Assembly (NCBI GenBank): GCA_934162255.1
Contig: CAKPIG010000003.1
Location: 94,893 to 158,892 of the forward strand
Direction of reading: 5' to 3'
From: an uncultured Clostridia bacterium
Lineage (GTDB): Bacteria > Bacillota > Clostridia > TANB77 > CAG-508
Length of the DNA stretch: 64,000 nt
In this document: piece by piece, positions 36,296-45,524 of the stretch
How the letters are laid out: the number at the start of each line of letters is the position of its first letter
How positions within the stretch are numbered: position 1 is the first letter of the stretch
Made by a program: the position numbers and the translations under genes
The notes under the pieces: generated by a model
Database searches by the model: none
Told to the model about the DNA's origin: nothing
Seen by the model: only the letters and a program-made list of their open reading frames with translations

Positions 36296-38890
36296 ATGAA
36301 TATACAAAAATTTACACAAAAATCTTTAGAAGCAATACAAAGTGCACAAAACTTAGCAATAGAAAACAAAAATGCACAAGTAGAACAAGAACATATATTT
36401 CTTGCACTATTAGAGCAGGAAAATAGTTTGACAAAAGAATTATTGAAAAAGATAACTGCAAATGTAGACAATATTGAAGAACAAGTTAAACAAAAAATAG
36501 AAGCAAAACCACAGGTGACAGGTTCAGCAAGACCAAGTGATAGCATGTATGTTTCACAAGATGCAGACATAGTTTTAACAGAAGCAGAAAAAATAGCTAA
36601 AAAAATGAAAGATGAGTATGTATCTGTAGAACATATAATGATATCATTAATAGATAATGCAAATAGGGAATTAAAAGAAATTTTTAGAACATATGGAATA
36701 AATAAAAATGATTTTCTAAAAGCATTATCAGAAGTTAGAGGAAATACAAGAGTAACATCAGATAATCCAGAAGAAACATATGATGTATTAAAAAAATATG
36801 GTCAAGATCTAGTTCAATTGGCAAGAGAACAAAAACTTGATCCTGTAATAGGAAGAGATACTGAAATAAGAAATGTAATAAGAATTCTATCAAGAAAAAC
36901 AAAAAATAATCCATGTTTAATAGGTGAACCAGGTGTTGGTAAAACAGCAATAGCAGAAGGTTTAGCATTAAGAATTGTAAGAGGAGATGTTCCAGATAAT
37001 TTAAAAGAATGTACAATCTTCTCATTAGATATGGGATTATTAATAGCTGGTGCAAAATATAGAGGAGAATTTGAAGAAAGATTAAAAGCAGTATTACAAG
37101 AAATCAAAAAAAGTGAAGGAAAAATAATCTTATTTATAGATGAAATTCATACAATTGTAGGTGCAGGCAAAACTGATGGTGCAATGGATGCAGGTAATTT
37201 ATTAAAACCAATGCTTGCAAGAGGAGAATTACATTGTATAGGTGCAACTACTTTAAATGAATATAGGCAATATATAGAGAAAGACCAAGCACTAGAAAGA
37301 AGATTCCAACCAGTAATGGTTGATGAACCAACAGTTGAAGATACAATATCAATTTTAAGAGGATTAAAAGATAGATATGAGGTTTACCATGGCGTAAAGA
37401 TATCAGATAACAGTTTAATAGCAGCAGCTACATTATCACATAGATATATATCAGATAGATTTTTGCCAGATAAAGCAATAGATTTGATTGATGAAGCATG
37501 TAGTTTAATAAAAACAGAAATGCAATCAATGCCAACTGAACTTGATGAAATTTCAAGAAAAATAATGCAACTAGAAATAGAAGAAACAGCACTTTCAAAA
37601 GAAAATGATGAATTTTCAAAGAGAAGATTAGAAGACATAAAAAAAGAAAAAGCTGAACTAAAAACAAAATTTGATGGAATGAAAGCAAAATGGGAAAACG
37701 AAAAAGAAGCTATAGGGAAGGTTCAAAAACTAAGAGAAGAAATAGAACATATAAATGCAGAAATAGAACAAGCTGAAAGAAAATATGATTTAAATAAAGT
37801 TGCAGAATTGAAATATGGAAAACTTCCTGAACTAAAAAAACAATTAGAAAAAGAAGAAGAACTTGCTGAAAAAGGAAAAGAAGAAGGAATACTTAGAACA
37901 AAAGTAACATCAGAAGAGATTGCAAAAATAGTTTCAAGATGGACAGGAATACCTGTAACAAAATTAATGGAAGGTGAAAGAGAAAAAATATTGCATTTAG
38001 ACAGTATTCTTCATAAAAGAGTAATTGGACAAGATGAAGCCGTAGAAAAAGTATCTGAAGCAATAATGCGTTCAAGAGCAGGAATAAGTAATCCAAATAA
38101 ACCAATAGGTTCATTCTTATTCTTAGGTCCAACTGGTGTTGGTAAAACTGAACTTGCAAAAGCACTTGCAGAAAGTTTATTTGATGATGAACACAATATT
38201 GTAAGAATAGACATGACAGAATATATGGAAAAATATTCAGTATCAAGATTAATAGGCGCACCTCCAGGATATGTAGGCTATGAAGAAGGAGGCCAATTAA
38301 CAGAAGCGGTTAGACGTAAACCATATTCAGTTGTATTGTTTGATGAAATTGAAAAAGCACATCCGGATGTATTTAATATTCTTTTACAAGTATTAGATGA
38401 TGGAAGAATTACAGATTCTCAAGGCAGAACAGTGGACTTCAAAAATACAATTATAATATTAACATCTAACTTAGGCTCAGAATATATATTAGAGGGAATT
38501 CAAAAAAATGGTGAAATATCAGAAGAAGCAAAAGAAAAAGTTCAACAACTATTAAGAAAAAGTTTTAGACCAGAATTCTTAAATAGACTAGATGAAATTG
38601 TATTTTATAAACCATTAATGAAAGACCAAATTTCAAAAATATTAGATCTATTAATAGTGGATTTAGAGAAAAGGCTAGAAGATAGAAATATAAAATTAAC
38701 ACTTACACAATCTGCAAAAGATTATTTAATAGACAATGGTTACGATGAAGCATATGGTGCAAGACCTTTGAAAAGATTTGTTCAAAAGAAGCTTGAAACA
38801 TTAATTGCCAAAAGTATATTAGAAAATAAAATATTGCCAAATACAACTGTAATTGTTGATTATATAAATAATGAATTAATAATAAAATAA
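36296..38890 (+). CDS. clpB: ClpB disaggregase
   Basis: 864-residue AAA+ chaperone that pulls proteins out of aggregates with DnaK. Start ATG 36296 follows the long SD AAAGGAGGGTGAT; GTG 36287 lies inside that SD. Order: N-terminal double-Clp domain (1-145), AAA1 (Walker A GEPGVGKT, Walker B LFIDEIHT), coiled-coil middle domain of ClpB length (about 395-520), AAA2 ([19 protein letters not shown]) and a C-terminal domain. No ClpP-binding loop was noticed. The CIRCE-like operator suggests control by HrcA with other heat-shock genes. Confidence 0.95.
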   Translation: MNIQKFTQKSLEAIQSAQNLAIENKNAQVEQEHIFLALLEQENSLTKELLKKITANVDNIEEQVKQKIEAKPQVTGSARPSDSMYVSQDADIVLTEAEKIAKKMKDEYVSVEHIMISLIDNANRELKEIFRTYGINKNDFLKALSEVRGNTRVTSDNPEETYDVLKKYGQDLVQLAREQKLDPVIGRDTEIRNVIRILSRKTKNNPCLIGEPGVGKTAIAEGLALRIVRGDVPDNLKECTIFSLDMGLLIAGAKYRGEFEERLKAVLQEIKKSEGKIILFIDEIHTIVGAGKTDGAMDAGNLLKPMLARGELHCIGATTLNEYRQYIEKDQALERRFQPVMVDEPTVEDTISILRGLKDRYEVYHGVKISDNSLIAAATLSHRYISDRFLPDKAIDLIDEACSLIKTEMQSMPTELDEISRKIMQLEIEETALSKENDEFSKRRLEDIKKEKAELKTKFDGMKAKWENEKEAIGKVQKLREEIEHINAEIEQAERKYDLNKVAELKYGKLPELKKQLEKEEELAEKGKEEGILRTKVTSEEIAKIVSRWTGIPVTKLMEGEREKILHLDSILHKRVIGQDEAVEKVSEAIMRSRAGISNPNKPIGSFLFLGPTGVGKTELAKALAESLFDDEHNIVRIDMTEYMEKYSVSRLIGAPPGYVGYEEGGQLTEAVRRKPYSVVLFDEIEKAHPDVFNILLQVLDDGRITDSQGRTVDFKNTIIILTSNLGSEYILEGIQKNGEISEEAKEKVQQLLRKSFRPEFLNRLDEIVFYKPLMKDQISKILDLLIVDLEKRLEDRNIKLTLTQSAKDYLIDNGYDEAYGARPLKRFVQKKLETLIAKSILENKILPNTTVIVDYINNELIIK

Positions 38891-38893
38891 TAG

Positions 38894-38922
38894 ATGCTCC
38901 GCTTCTTTTAGCGGAGTATTTC
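38894..38922 (+). terminator. clpB terminator
   Basis: ATGCTCCGCT / AGCGGAGTAT 10-bp stem, loop TCTTTT, then TTCTATT. Confidence 0.75.
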
Positions 38923-38926
38923 TATT

Positions 38927-38965
38927 CTTAATAAAGAATTAATAAAGAATATATACTTTATTAAG
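38927..38965 (+). promoter_or_regulatory. Inverted repeat before the two-component operon
   Basis: CTTAATAAAG (38927-38936) and CTTTATTAAG (38956-38965) are perfect 10-bp arms; a further TTAATAAAG copy is at 38939-38947. TATAAT at 38976-38981 follows. Candidate binding site for the response regulator encoded downstream. Confidence 0.45.
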
Positions 38966-39000
38966 AAAAAGATGTTATAATATGTGCGGAGGTATAAAAA

Positions 39001-39696
39001 ATGTACAATATTTTAGTAGTAGATGATGATAAAGAAATAGTAAAAGCAATAGAAATTTATTTGGAAAAAGAAGAATACAAAATATATAAAGCATTTGATG
39101 GAAATGAAGCACTAAAAATAGTAAAAGCCAATGACATCCAATTAGTAATATTAGATATTATGATGCCAAATAAAGACGGAATAGAAACACTAAAAGAGAT
39201 AAGAAAAGACAAGAATATTCCAGTAATAATGTTATCAGCAAAATCAGAAGATATTGACAAAATAAATGGATTAAATGTTGGGGCAGATGATTATATAACG
39301 AAGCCATTTAACCCTGTAGAATTAATTGCAAGAGTGAATGCTTTAATTAGAAGATATACAAAATTAGGAGCTCTGCAAGAAGAAAGCAAAGATGGAATAA
39401 TCCAAACAGGTGAACTAATAATAGATGATAATCTAAAAAAAGTTACAGTAGAAGGAAAAGAAGTAAAACTTACTCCAACAGAGTACAATATTTTGAAATT
39501 TCTTACACAAAACAAAGGAAAAGTTTTTTCAATAGATGAAATATACACAAATATTTGGGAAGAAGAAAGCTATGCTGCAGAAAATGTAATAGCAGTACAC
39601 ATAAGACATATAAGAGAAAAAATAGAAATCAATCCTAAAGAACCTAAATATTTAAAAGTATTATGGGGTGTGGGATATAAAGTGGAGGAAATATGA
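39001..39696 (+). CDS. OmpR-family response regulator
   Basis: 231 residues. Receiver domain with acidic pocket (VVDDDKE), phosphoacceptor Asp in VILDIMMPNKDG (about 53), Ser/Thr in MLSAKSED and Lys in YITKPFNP, all present. The C-terminal winged helix (about 135-230; LTPTEYNILKFLTQNKGKVFS) binds DNA. RBS GGAGG. It overlaps the kinase gene by 4 bases (ATGA). Likely autoregulated through the inverted repeat upstream; target genes unknown. Confidence 0.95.
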   Translation: MYNILVVDDDKEIVKAIEIYLEKEEYKIYKAFDGNEALKIVKANDIQLVILDIMMPNKDGIETLKEIRKDKNIPVIMLSAKSEDIDKINGLNVGADDYITKPFNPVELIARVNALIRRYTKLGALQEESKDGIIQTGELIIDDNLKKVTVEGKEVKLTPTEYNILKFLTQNKGKVFSIDEIYTNIWEEESYAAENVIAVHIRHIREKIEINPKEPKYLKVLWGVGYKVEEI

Positions 39697-41603
39697 ACAA
39701 TAGTAAAACACTAAAAATATTAAGTTATATATTATTACCAATATTAATAGGAATAATAATAATTTCAGTATTTTATATAAGCACAAAAGACTCAATTTAC
39801 TACAATGAGGAAAAATATTTTGAGTCAGATAATTTTATAAATTCATATATAAATTCACTATCTTTTGCTACACAAAGGCTTATTTACAACAATCCAAATT
39901 ATAAATGTATAAAAGATGGAGATATACAGATATTTTACGGTTCAGAAGAGGAAATAAATCTTTATGGAACAGAATTAATATTTTTGATAATATATAATAA
40001 CAAGGCATTGACAAATGTTGAATTAACGTCTGAAGTAAACTCAATAGAAAACATAATAAATTATATTGAAAATAATCAAGATTACAAAAAATTGAATATA
40101 ATAAATGGTAAAGTTGAATCAGACACAGAAATAATTAATAAAAAAGCTGAACAATATTTAGATGAGTTTATAAACACATATTATACAAAAAATACAGATA
40201 GTTCAATTGAATATCAAACAACAAACATAAATGATTTTAAAATATATAGTTCTTATCCAAAGACCTTTGAAAAAAACTCCGAACAAACAATAACAACAAA
40301 ACTGATAAAAGAATTAGAGCCATATGAGAAAGACTTATGCATATTAATACCAATATGTACAATATTTTCTATATTAATAGTAGTTTATCTTATAAATGCA
40401 ATAGAAGGTAAATTAAATGATTTTGATAAAATACCATTAGAAATTGTACTTTTAGGGCTTTTAATAATAGGAGGAATACCATTAATAATAGTTTCAAATT
40501 CATATACAGAAGGAATTGAATTTAAAATATCTATTGGAGTAACAGCATATATAACTATATATTTAATGATTGCTATTACATTTGATACAATTGTAAAAAG
40601 AATAAAATCAAAACAATTTTGGAAAACAACTTTAATTGGTAAAATATCTATATTTATAAAAAATAAAATAGATAAATTAAAAAATATTCCAACAGATTTT
40701 AAAGGAACAATAATTAAATCAGGATTAATTTGTTTTGGAGCATTAGTTTTAGGAATATTTGTTGCAAATATATTTAATAGAACATTTGCTATTTTTATAA
40801 ATATTATTATCATTTTTATATTATTTTTCAGATTTATAGAAATAATTAAAAATTACAATAAATTAGAGGGTGAATTATTTGAAGAATCACTTCAAGAAAG
40901 ATTAAAAAGTGAAAGACTGAAAACAGAACTAATAACAAATGTATCACATGATATAAAAACACCATTAACATCTATAATAAATTATGTGGATTTATTAAAA
41001 AAAGAAGAAATAAGCAATGAAAAAGCAATTGAATATATAGATATATTAGACAATAAGTCTAAAAGGTTAAAAAAATTAATAGAAGACTTAGTTGAAGCTT
41101 CAAAAGTATCAACAGGAAATATAAAATTAAATCTTGAAAAAATAAATATAGTAGAATTGATAAAACAGGCAGAAGGAGAGTTTGAAGATAAATTTCAAGC
41201 AAAGTCTTTAACAACAATAATTACATCAGAAGAAAATGAAATTTATATCATGGCAGATAGTAGATATATGTATAGAGTCATTGAGAATTTGTTTAGTAAT
41301 ATATCAAAATATGCATTAGAAAATTCTAGGGTATATATTGATATAATAAAGAAAAATAATAAAGTGTATATAGAAATAAAAAATATATCAAAAGAAAAAT
41401 TAAATATTTCTGCAGATGAATTAAGGCAAAGGTTTGTAAGAGGAGATAAGTCAAGAACTACAGAGGGAAGCGGATTAGGACTTTCTATAACTCAAGATTT
41501 AACAACTCTTCAAAATGGAAAATTTAATTTGATATTAGATGGAGATTTATTTAAAGTTGAACTAATTTTTGATATTATAGAGGAAGGACAAAATGAAGAA
41601 TAA
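39693..41603 (+). CDS. Membrane sensor histidine kinase
   Basis: 636 residues. A first helix (about 10-28), an extracytoplasmic domain of about 180 residues, then about six membrane helices (about 210-385), an unusually large membrane part. The H-box NVSHDIKTPLTSIINY, N-box YRVIENLFSNISKYA and glycine-rich GSGLGLSITQDL are intact. Cognate partner of the preceding regulator (ATGA overlap). The signal is unknown; the multi-helix sensor suggests detection in or at the membrane, for example envelope stress. Confidence 0.93.
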   Translation: MNNSKTLKILSYILLPILIGIIIISVFYISTKDSIYYNEEKYFESDNFINSYINSLSFATQRLIYNNPNYKCIKDGDIQIFYGSEEEINLYGTELIFLIIYNNKALTNVELTSEVNSIENIINYIENNQDYKKLNIINGKVESDTEIINKKAEQYLDEFINTYYTKNTDSSIEYQTTNINDFKIYSSYPKTFEKNSEQTITTKLIKELEPYEKDLCILIPICTIFSILIVVYLINAIEGKLNDFDKIPLEIVLLGLLIIGGIPLIIVSNSYTEGIEFKISIGVTAYITIYLMIAITFDTIVKRIKSKQFWKTTLIGKISIFIKNKIDKLKNIPTDFKGTIIKSGLICFGALVLGIFVANIFNRTFAIFINIIIIFILFFRFIEIIKNYNKLEGELFEESLQERLKSERLKTELITNVSHDIKTPLTSIINYVDLLKKEEISNEKAIEYIDILDNKSKRLKKLIEDLVEASKVSTGNIKLNLEKINIVELIKQAEGEFEDKFQAKSLTTIITSEENEIYIMADSRYMYRVIENLFSNISKYALENSRVYIDIIKKNNKVYIEIKNISKEKLNISADELRQRFVRGDKSRTTEGSGLGLSITQDLTTLQNGKFNLILDGDLFKVELIFDIIEEGQNEE

Positions 41604-42309
41604 AAAAATAAAAGTAATAAGATATATAATATTAGTTATTGCAATATGCATATTTATAGGGTTAATTGTTTATTTGTTCCCTGTAATGCGAAATTTGTCA
41701 TCTTATGAAGGTCAAGTAGCATTCAAAGAAAAAGTAGTTAATTCTGGAATATATGGATATCTAATGTTGCTTGGTTTGGAGGTTGCAAAATTATTTTTAG
41801 TATTTTTACCAGGAGAACCAATAGAAATATTAGCTGGTATGTGTTATGGTGCAATTGGTGGAACAATTTTTATATTATCAACAGTAGCATTTACAACAAC
41901 AGTAATATTTTTTGCAGTAAGAAAATATGGTAAAGAATTGATATATGCTTCTTTTAGTAAAGAAAAAGTAGATAAAATAGAAAACAGCAAAATATTTCAA
42001 AACCCAAAAAAAATAGAATATATACTTGCAATATTATTTGCTGTTGTGGGAACACCTAAAGACTTAATTACATACGTGGGAAGTTTATTACCTATAAAGC
42101 CATATAAATTTATATTGATAGCCACTTTTTGCAGGATTCCATCAGTAATTTCTTCAACAATAGTAGGTCAATATTTTTCAGAAGGAAACTGGAAAACAAG
42201 TCTTATAATATATGCAATTACATTTATATTTACAGCAATAGTGCTTGTTTTAGTACGTTTATTTGATAAAGATAAAACAGCTGAAAAAGCTATTAATGAA
42301 TTAAAATGA
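41593..42309 (+). CDS. TVP38/TMEM64 (VTT domain) membrane protein
   Basis: 238 residues, five or six helices, with the family core FLPGEPIEILAGMCYGAIGGTIFILSTV and VGTPKDLITYVGSLLPIKPYKFI. VTT-domain proteins are related to DedA lipid transporters/scramblases. It overlaps the kinase gene by 11 bases, so it is part of the two-component operon and may be connected with the membrane signal. Ends at a terminator. Confidence 0.9.
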   Translation: MKNKKIKVIRYIILVIAICIFIGLIVYLFPVMRNLSSYEGQVAFKEKVVNSGIYGYLMLLGLEVAKLFLVFLPGEPIEILAGMCYGAIGGTIFILSTVAFTTTVIFFAVRKYGKELIYASFSKEKVDKIENSKIFQNPKKIEYILAILFAVVGTPKDLITYVGSLLPIKPYKFILIATFCRIPSVISSTIVGQYFSEGNWKTSLIIYAITFIFTAIVLVLVRLFDKDKTAEKAINELK

Positions 42310-42312
42310 TTT

Positions 42313-42339
42313 GAGGAGCCTAAATAAGGCCCCTCTTTT
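42313..42339. terminator. Terminator between the TVP38 and PIN-protein genes
   Basis: GAGGAGCCT / AGGCCCCTC stem (one mismatch), loop AAATA, then TTTT on the plus strand; convergent genes end at both sides. Confidence 0.8.
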
Positions 42340-42342
42340 GGA

Positions 42343-43326
42343 TTAAAACAATTCGGTAATAGTTTCCAGAATTATTGGATGTAAATTTACATTATTTTCT
42401 TTCACATCATCTTTACAGCTATACAAGATCTCACTCCTTTTTTCATAATTGTTATTCATAACAACCTTCTGAACTTTAACAATTCCATGTTTTTTTGATT
42501 TTGCTATAATAGCTAAATAATCAAACTTTTGGCAATCGAGATTCCTAGTATATGTGACATCTTTACATTCATTATTATTAACAATAAAAATTTTAACTAA
42601 TGAACTGAACTTTTGTATCACAATAGAGTCATCAACTAGAAATTTTACGCCTAAATTTCCTGAAGGTGCTTTGATAACATTAATATCTTTTTTATCCTCA
42701 ATTTTAGAGACTTCCTTTTCTGTCTTGTTTTCAGAATCGGGTTTCATATACAAAATGTAGTTCAGATTTAGACACTTTGCTCTTAAGGCAAAATTTTGAT
42801 CTGCTGTTAAGAGGGTTGGCCGTTCTGAATTTGATAAAGATATTAAATACTGTAAAATTATTTCGTCAGTATATTCATGGCTTTTAAATTTAAACGGAAC
42901 CAAATTATATTTTGAATCCGACAGAAGTATTTCTTTTGTCAATCCTCTTATTTTTTCTTTGAGTCCTCTTGGTATATTCTGTTTAATTCTTAATTTTTCC
43001 ATTTCTTTTATGGTTGAATATAGAATAGTTACAGAATTACTGTTTTTAATAATCTCTAAAATTTCTTCACTTTTTAATGCACAGATGTCTAATAAGACAT
43101 TATTTACATCTGCATTTTTTGAGAAAATTAAAGATGAAGTTTGGTAGAGATTTATTAAATTGTTTTTTTGAAGAAGTTTCACATAAATCCTAGCAGTATT
43201 ATAAGAATAACCAAGACTTATAAAGTATTCAATGTCTGGATTATCTGGAAAAGAAGTTACTTCTTTTTTTATTTCATTAGAAGTTGAGCCTTTCCGAATT
43301 AGTGGTCCTACTTGATGTTTTGACAT
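42343..43326 (-). CDS. HTH-PIN domain protein (putative ribonuclease)
   Basis: 327 residues, lone minus-strand gene. N-terminal part (about 25-60, YFISLGYSYNTARIYVKLLQKNNLI) looks like a helix-turn-helix. Residues about 75-195 resemble a PIN nuclease: NVLLDICAL (first Asp), a central acidic stretch IKEMEKL, EYTDEIIL, and LLTADQNFALRAKCLNL as the last acidic motif. A C-terminal half of about 130 residues, after a Lys/Glu linker, has no recognised fold. No antitoxin-sized partner is adjacent. RBS GAGGAGG, and a palindrome upstream may be its own operator. The PIN call rests on motif spacing. Confidence 0.65.
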   Translation of the reverse strand: MSKHQVGPLIRKGSTSNEIKKEVTSFPDNPDIEYFISLGYSYNTARIYVKLLQKNNLINLYQTSSLIFSKNADVNNVLLDICALKSEEILEIIKNSNSVTILYSTIKEMEKLRIKQNIPRGLKEKIRGLTKEILLSDSKYNLVPFKFKSHEYTDEIILQYLISLSNSERPTLLTADQNFALRAKCLNLNYILYMKPDSENKTEKEVSKIEDKKDINVIKAPSGNLGVKFLVDDSIVIQKFSSLVKIFIVNNNECKDVTYTRNLDCQKFDYLAIIAKSKKHGIVKVQKVVMNNNYEKRSEILYSCKDDVKENNVNLHPIILETITELF

Positions 43327-43370
43327 ATAATTGTTTCCTCCTCTAGTTTAGATAGATATAATTATTCTCT

Positions 43371-43387
43371 ATCATATTAAATATGAT
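43371..43387. promoter_or_regulatory. Palindrome upstream of the HTH-PIN gene
   Basis: ATCATAT TAA ATATGAT, perfect 7-bp arms, 45 bases before the PIN-protein ATG, in the divergent region it shares with tyrS. Candidate operator for the N-terminal HTH. Confidence 0.4.
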
Positions 43388-43429
43388 GTAAAAATTATAT
43401 CACATTATGTAAATAAAAGCAAATTTTTA

Positions 43430-43458
43430 TAGACTTTTAAAATTGATTATGATATAAT
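43430..43458 (+). promoter_or_regulatory. tyrS promoter
   Basis: TAGACT (43430-43435), 17-base spacer, TATAAT (43453-43458), about 35 bases before the ATG. The leader is too short for a T-box. Confidence 0.6.
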
Positions 43459-43493
43459 ATGCAAAAACAAATAAATAAATAGGAGAAATAAAG

Positions 43494-44711
43494 ATGACAC
43501 TAGTAGAAGAACTAAAATGGAGAGGCTTAATAAAAGATATATCAAGCCCAGAATTAGAAGAAAAATTAAATAAAGGTGGATTAATATTTTATATAGGAAC
43601 AGATCCAACAGCAGACAGTTTACATGTAGGACATTTATCAAGTTTTCTAATATCAAAAAGATTAAAAGAAGCTGGACATCATCCAATACTTTTAGTTGGT
43701 GGTGGAACTGGAATGATTGGAGACCCAAGACCAACAACAGAAAGAGCTATGATAAGTAAAGAACAAGTAAAACATAACTTTGAATGTCTAAAAGCACAAG
43801 TAGAAAAAATATTTGGTTTTGAAGTTGTAAATAATAATGATTGGTATCAAGATATAAATGTAATTGATTTCCTAAGAGATTATGGAAAATACTTTAACAT
43901 AAATTATATGTTAGACAAAGACATTATAAGAAGAAGACTTGAATCAGGAATAACATATACAGAATTTTCATACATGATATTACAAGCATTAGACTTCAAA
44001 CATTTACATGAATGCAATGGTGTAGATTTACAATGTGCAGGATCTGACCAATGGGGAAATATCACTGCAGGAATTGATTTAATAAGAAAATCAACAGGAG
44101 ATGAAGTTTATGGATTTACAATGCCATTAGTTACAGATTCACAAGGAAAAAAATTCGGTAAGAGTGAAGGAAATGCATTATGGCTTGATAAGACAAAAAC
44201 TTCAAGTTATAAATTATATCAATTCTTTGTAAATGTAGAAGATAGCATGGTAATTGACTATTTAAAAATTTATACATTTTTATCAAAAGAAGAAATTGAA
44301 GAATATGCAAAGAAAAATGCAGAACATCCTGAATTAAGAGAAGCACATAAAGCATTAGCAAGAGAAATAATAACATTTCTACATGGAAAAGAAGAATATG
44401 AAAAAGCTGTTAAACTTGCAGAAAATTTATTCAATAATAAATTTAAAGAAATGTCAAAAGAAGACATAAAAGAATTATTTGATGAAAAAGATATAAAAGA
44501 TGTTCAAAGTAATATAGATTTAGCAGATATATTGGTAACGTTAGGAGCTGCTTCTAGTAAAAGAGAAGCAAGGGAATTCATCCAAAATGGTGCAATATCA
44601 ATAAATGGTGAAAAAACAAGTCAAACAAATATTACAGATGAAATGTTTATAGATGATACTTATATTGTAATAAAAAGAGGAAAGAAAAATTATTACATAG
44701 GAAGAAAATAA
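43494..44711 (+). CDS. tyrS: Tyrosyl-tRNA synthetase
   Basis: 405 residues, class I synthetase charging tRNA-Tyr. HIGH-like HVGHL (about 42-46) in GTDPTADSLHVGHLSS, KMSKS-like KFGKS (about 222-226), YMILQALDF and DLQCAGSDQWGN tyrosine-pocket motifs, and a C-terminal S4 RNA-binding domain (ASSKREAREFIQNGAISING). RBS AGGAGA. No T-box leader is present, unlike many Firmicutes tyrS genes. The next gene starts 23 bases later. Confidence 0.97.
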   Translation: MTLVEELKWRGLIKDISSPELEEKLNKGGLIFYIGTDPTADSLHVGHLSSFLISKRLKEAGHHPILLVGGGTGMIGDPRPTTERAMISKEQVKHNFECLKAQVEKIFGFEVVNNNDWYQDINVIDFLRDYGKYFNINYMLDKDIIRRRLESGITYTEFSYMILQALDFKHLHECNGVDLQCAGSDQWGNITAGIDLIRKSTGDEVYGFTMPLVTDSQGKKFGKSEGNALWLDKTKTSSYKLYQFFVNVEDSMVIDYLKIYTFLSKEEIEEYAKKNAEHPELREAHKALAREIITFLHGKEEYEKAVKLAENLFNNKFKEMSKEDIKELFDEKDIKDVQSNIDLADILVTLGAASSKREAREFIQNGAISINGEKTSQTNITDEMFIDDTYIVIKRGKKNYYIGRK

Positions 44712-44734
44712 ATTAAGGCCGGAGGGACCTAATT

Positions 44735-45367
44735 ATGAATGAAGAAGAAAAAGAATTTGAAGAAAAGACAAAGCAATATCAATATGAACAAATGGAATTA
44801 CAAAAAAGATTAAGACAATTAGAACAGGATCATATCAAAGGAACAAAAAAATCATTCATATATAAAATGAATAAATTTTTCGGTAGAATTGGAACAGCAT
44901 ACATTTCTATATGGATAATAGGACTTATACTAGCAGTAATTCTTGCTTTAGCATTTGTTTTAAATGGATTAAGAGCATTTGACCCAGTAATAGAAATTGA
45001 AAATAAATATGATATAAGTTTAAAACAAGTTTCTAGAACTGCAAAGAATAAAGTTCTAACTTACAAAGTAAAGCCTACAAGCGGAAAATATAAGAAAGTA
45101 GAATTTCTAATCATAAAAAAAGGAAGAGAACAAGCTATAGATGATTTTGATGATAATTGCCTAAAATATATTATTGAAAATATTATTGATAAAGAATTGC
45201 TGCAAAATTTTGAAAAAGAAGAAACTACAACAGAATATGGAATGCTAGAATATAATTTGATATATACAGGAGATGACGAAGTAAAGCTACAGCAATTAAG
45301 AGATTACATTTTAAAATATGATTGGAATATATCAAAAATTATAGATTTAAATAATAAAATAAAGTAA
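44735..45367 (+). CDS. Membrane protein with N-terminal coiled coil, unknown
   Basis: 210 residues; not recognised. A very charged N-terminal coiled coil (about 1-35, Glu/Lys/Gln-rich), one transmembrane helix (about 52-75), then a soluble alpha/beta-looking domain (KNKVLTYKVKPTSGKYKKVEFLIIKKGREQ). RBS CCGGAGGGA. It lies between tyrS (23 bases) and the Mg2+-leader ORF (13 bases), so the whole group could be one transcript. Confidence 0.65.
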   Translation: MNEEEKEFEEKTKQYQYEQMELQKRLRQLEQDHIKGTKKSFIYKMNKFFGRIGTAYISIWIIGLILAVILALAFVLNGLRAFDPVIEIENKYDISLKQVSRTAKNKVLTYKVKPTSGKYKKVEFLIIKKGREQAIDDFDDNCLKYIIENIIDKELLQNFEKEETTTEYGMLEYNLIYTGDDEVKLQQLRDYILKYDWNISKIIDLNNKIK

Positions 45368-45380
45368 AGAGGTGATAAAA

Positions 45381-45479
45381 ATGAGTGAAGACCCGACTGA
45401 AAAACCAAAGCTGAATATGGGTAAAAATATTTGTCAAAAAATGAAGAAGAGTGTCTTCATTCATTTTTTTGTACATTAA
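45381..45479 (+). CDS. Leader peptide upstream of mgtE (candidate Mg2+-sensing uORF)
   Basis: 32 codons, MSEDPTEKPK... to TAA at 45477. SD AAAGAGGTGAT is among the best matches to the 16S tail in the window, 4 bases before ATG. The start of the peptide, acidic and Pro-rich (SEDPTEKP), recalls enterobacterial MgtL (MEPDPTPLP), where such residues make ribosomes fall off at low Mg2+. The ORF runs through the terminator hairpin and its T-tract, and ends 45 bases before mgtE. Codons 2-4 (AGTGAAGAC) are complementary to the terminator's 3' strand (GTCTTCATT). Role inferred. Confidence 0.6.
   Translation: MSEDPTEKPKLNMGKNICQKMKKSVFIHFFVH
45440..45470 (+). terminator. Terminator inside the mgtE leader ORF
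   Basis: AATGAAGA (45440-45447) pairs with TCTTCATT (45454-45461), loop AGAGTG, followed by CATTTTTTT. It stands between tyrS/44735 and mgtE. No convincing promoter lies between it and mgtE, so it probably controls mgtE readthrough. Confidence 0.75.
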
Positions 45480-45524
45480 ATATTCTTATCCATTTCTAAT
45501 CTAATAAAAAAAGGGGAGGTAGAA

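Noticed and set aside
43327..43493. T-box leader before tyrS
   Set aside because: Only about 35 bases separate the promoter from the ATG and no T-box sequence is present.
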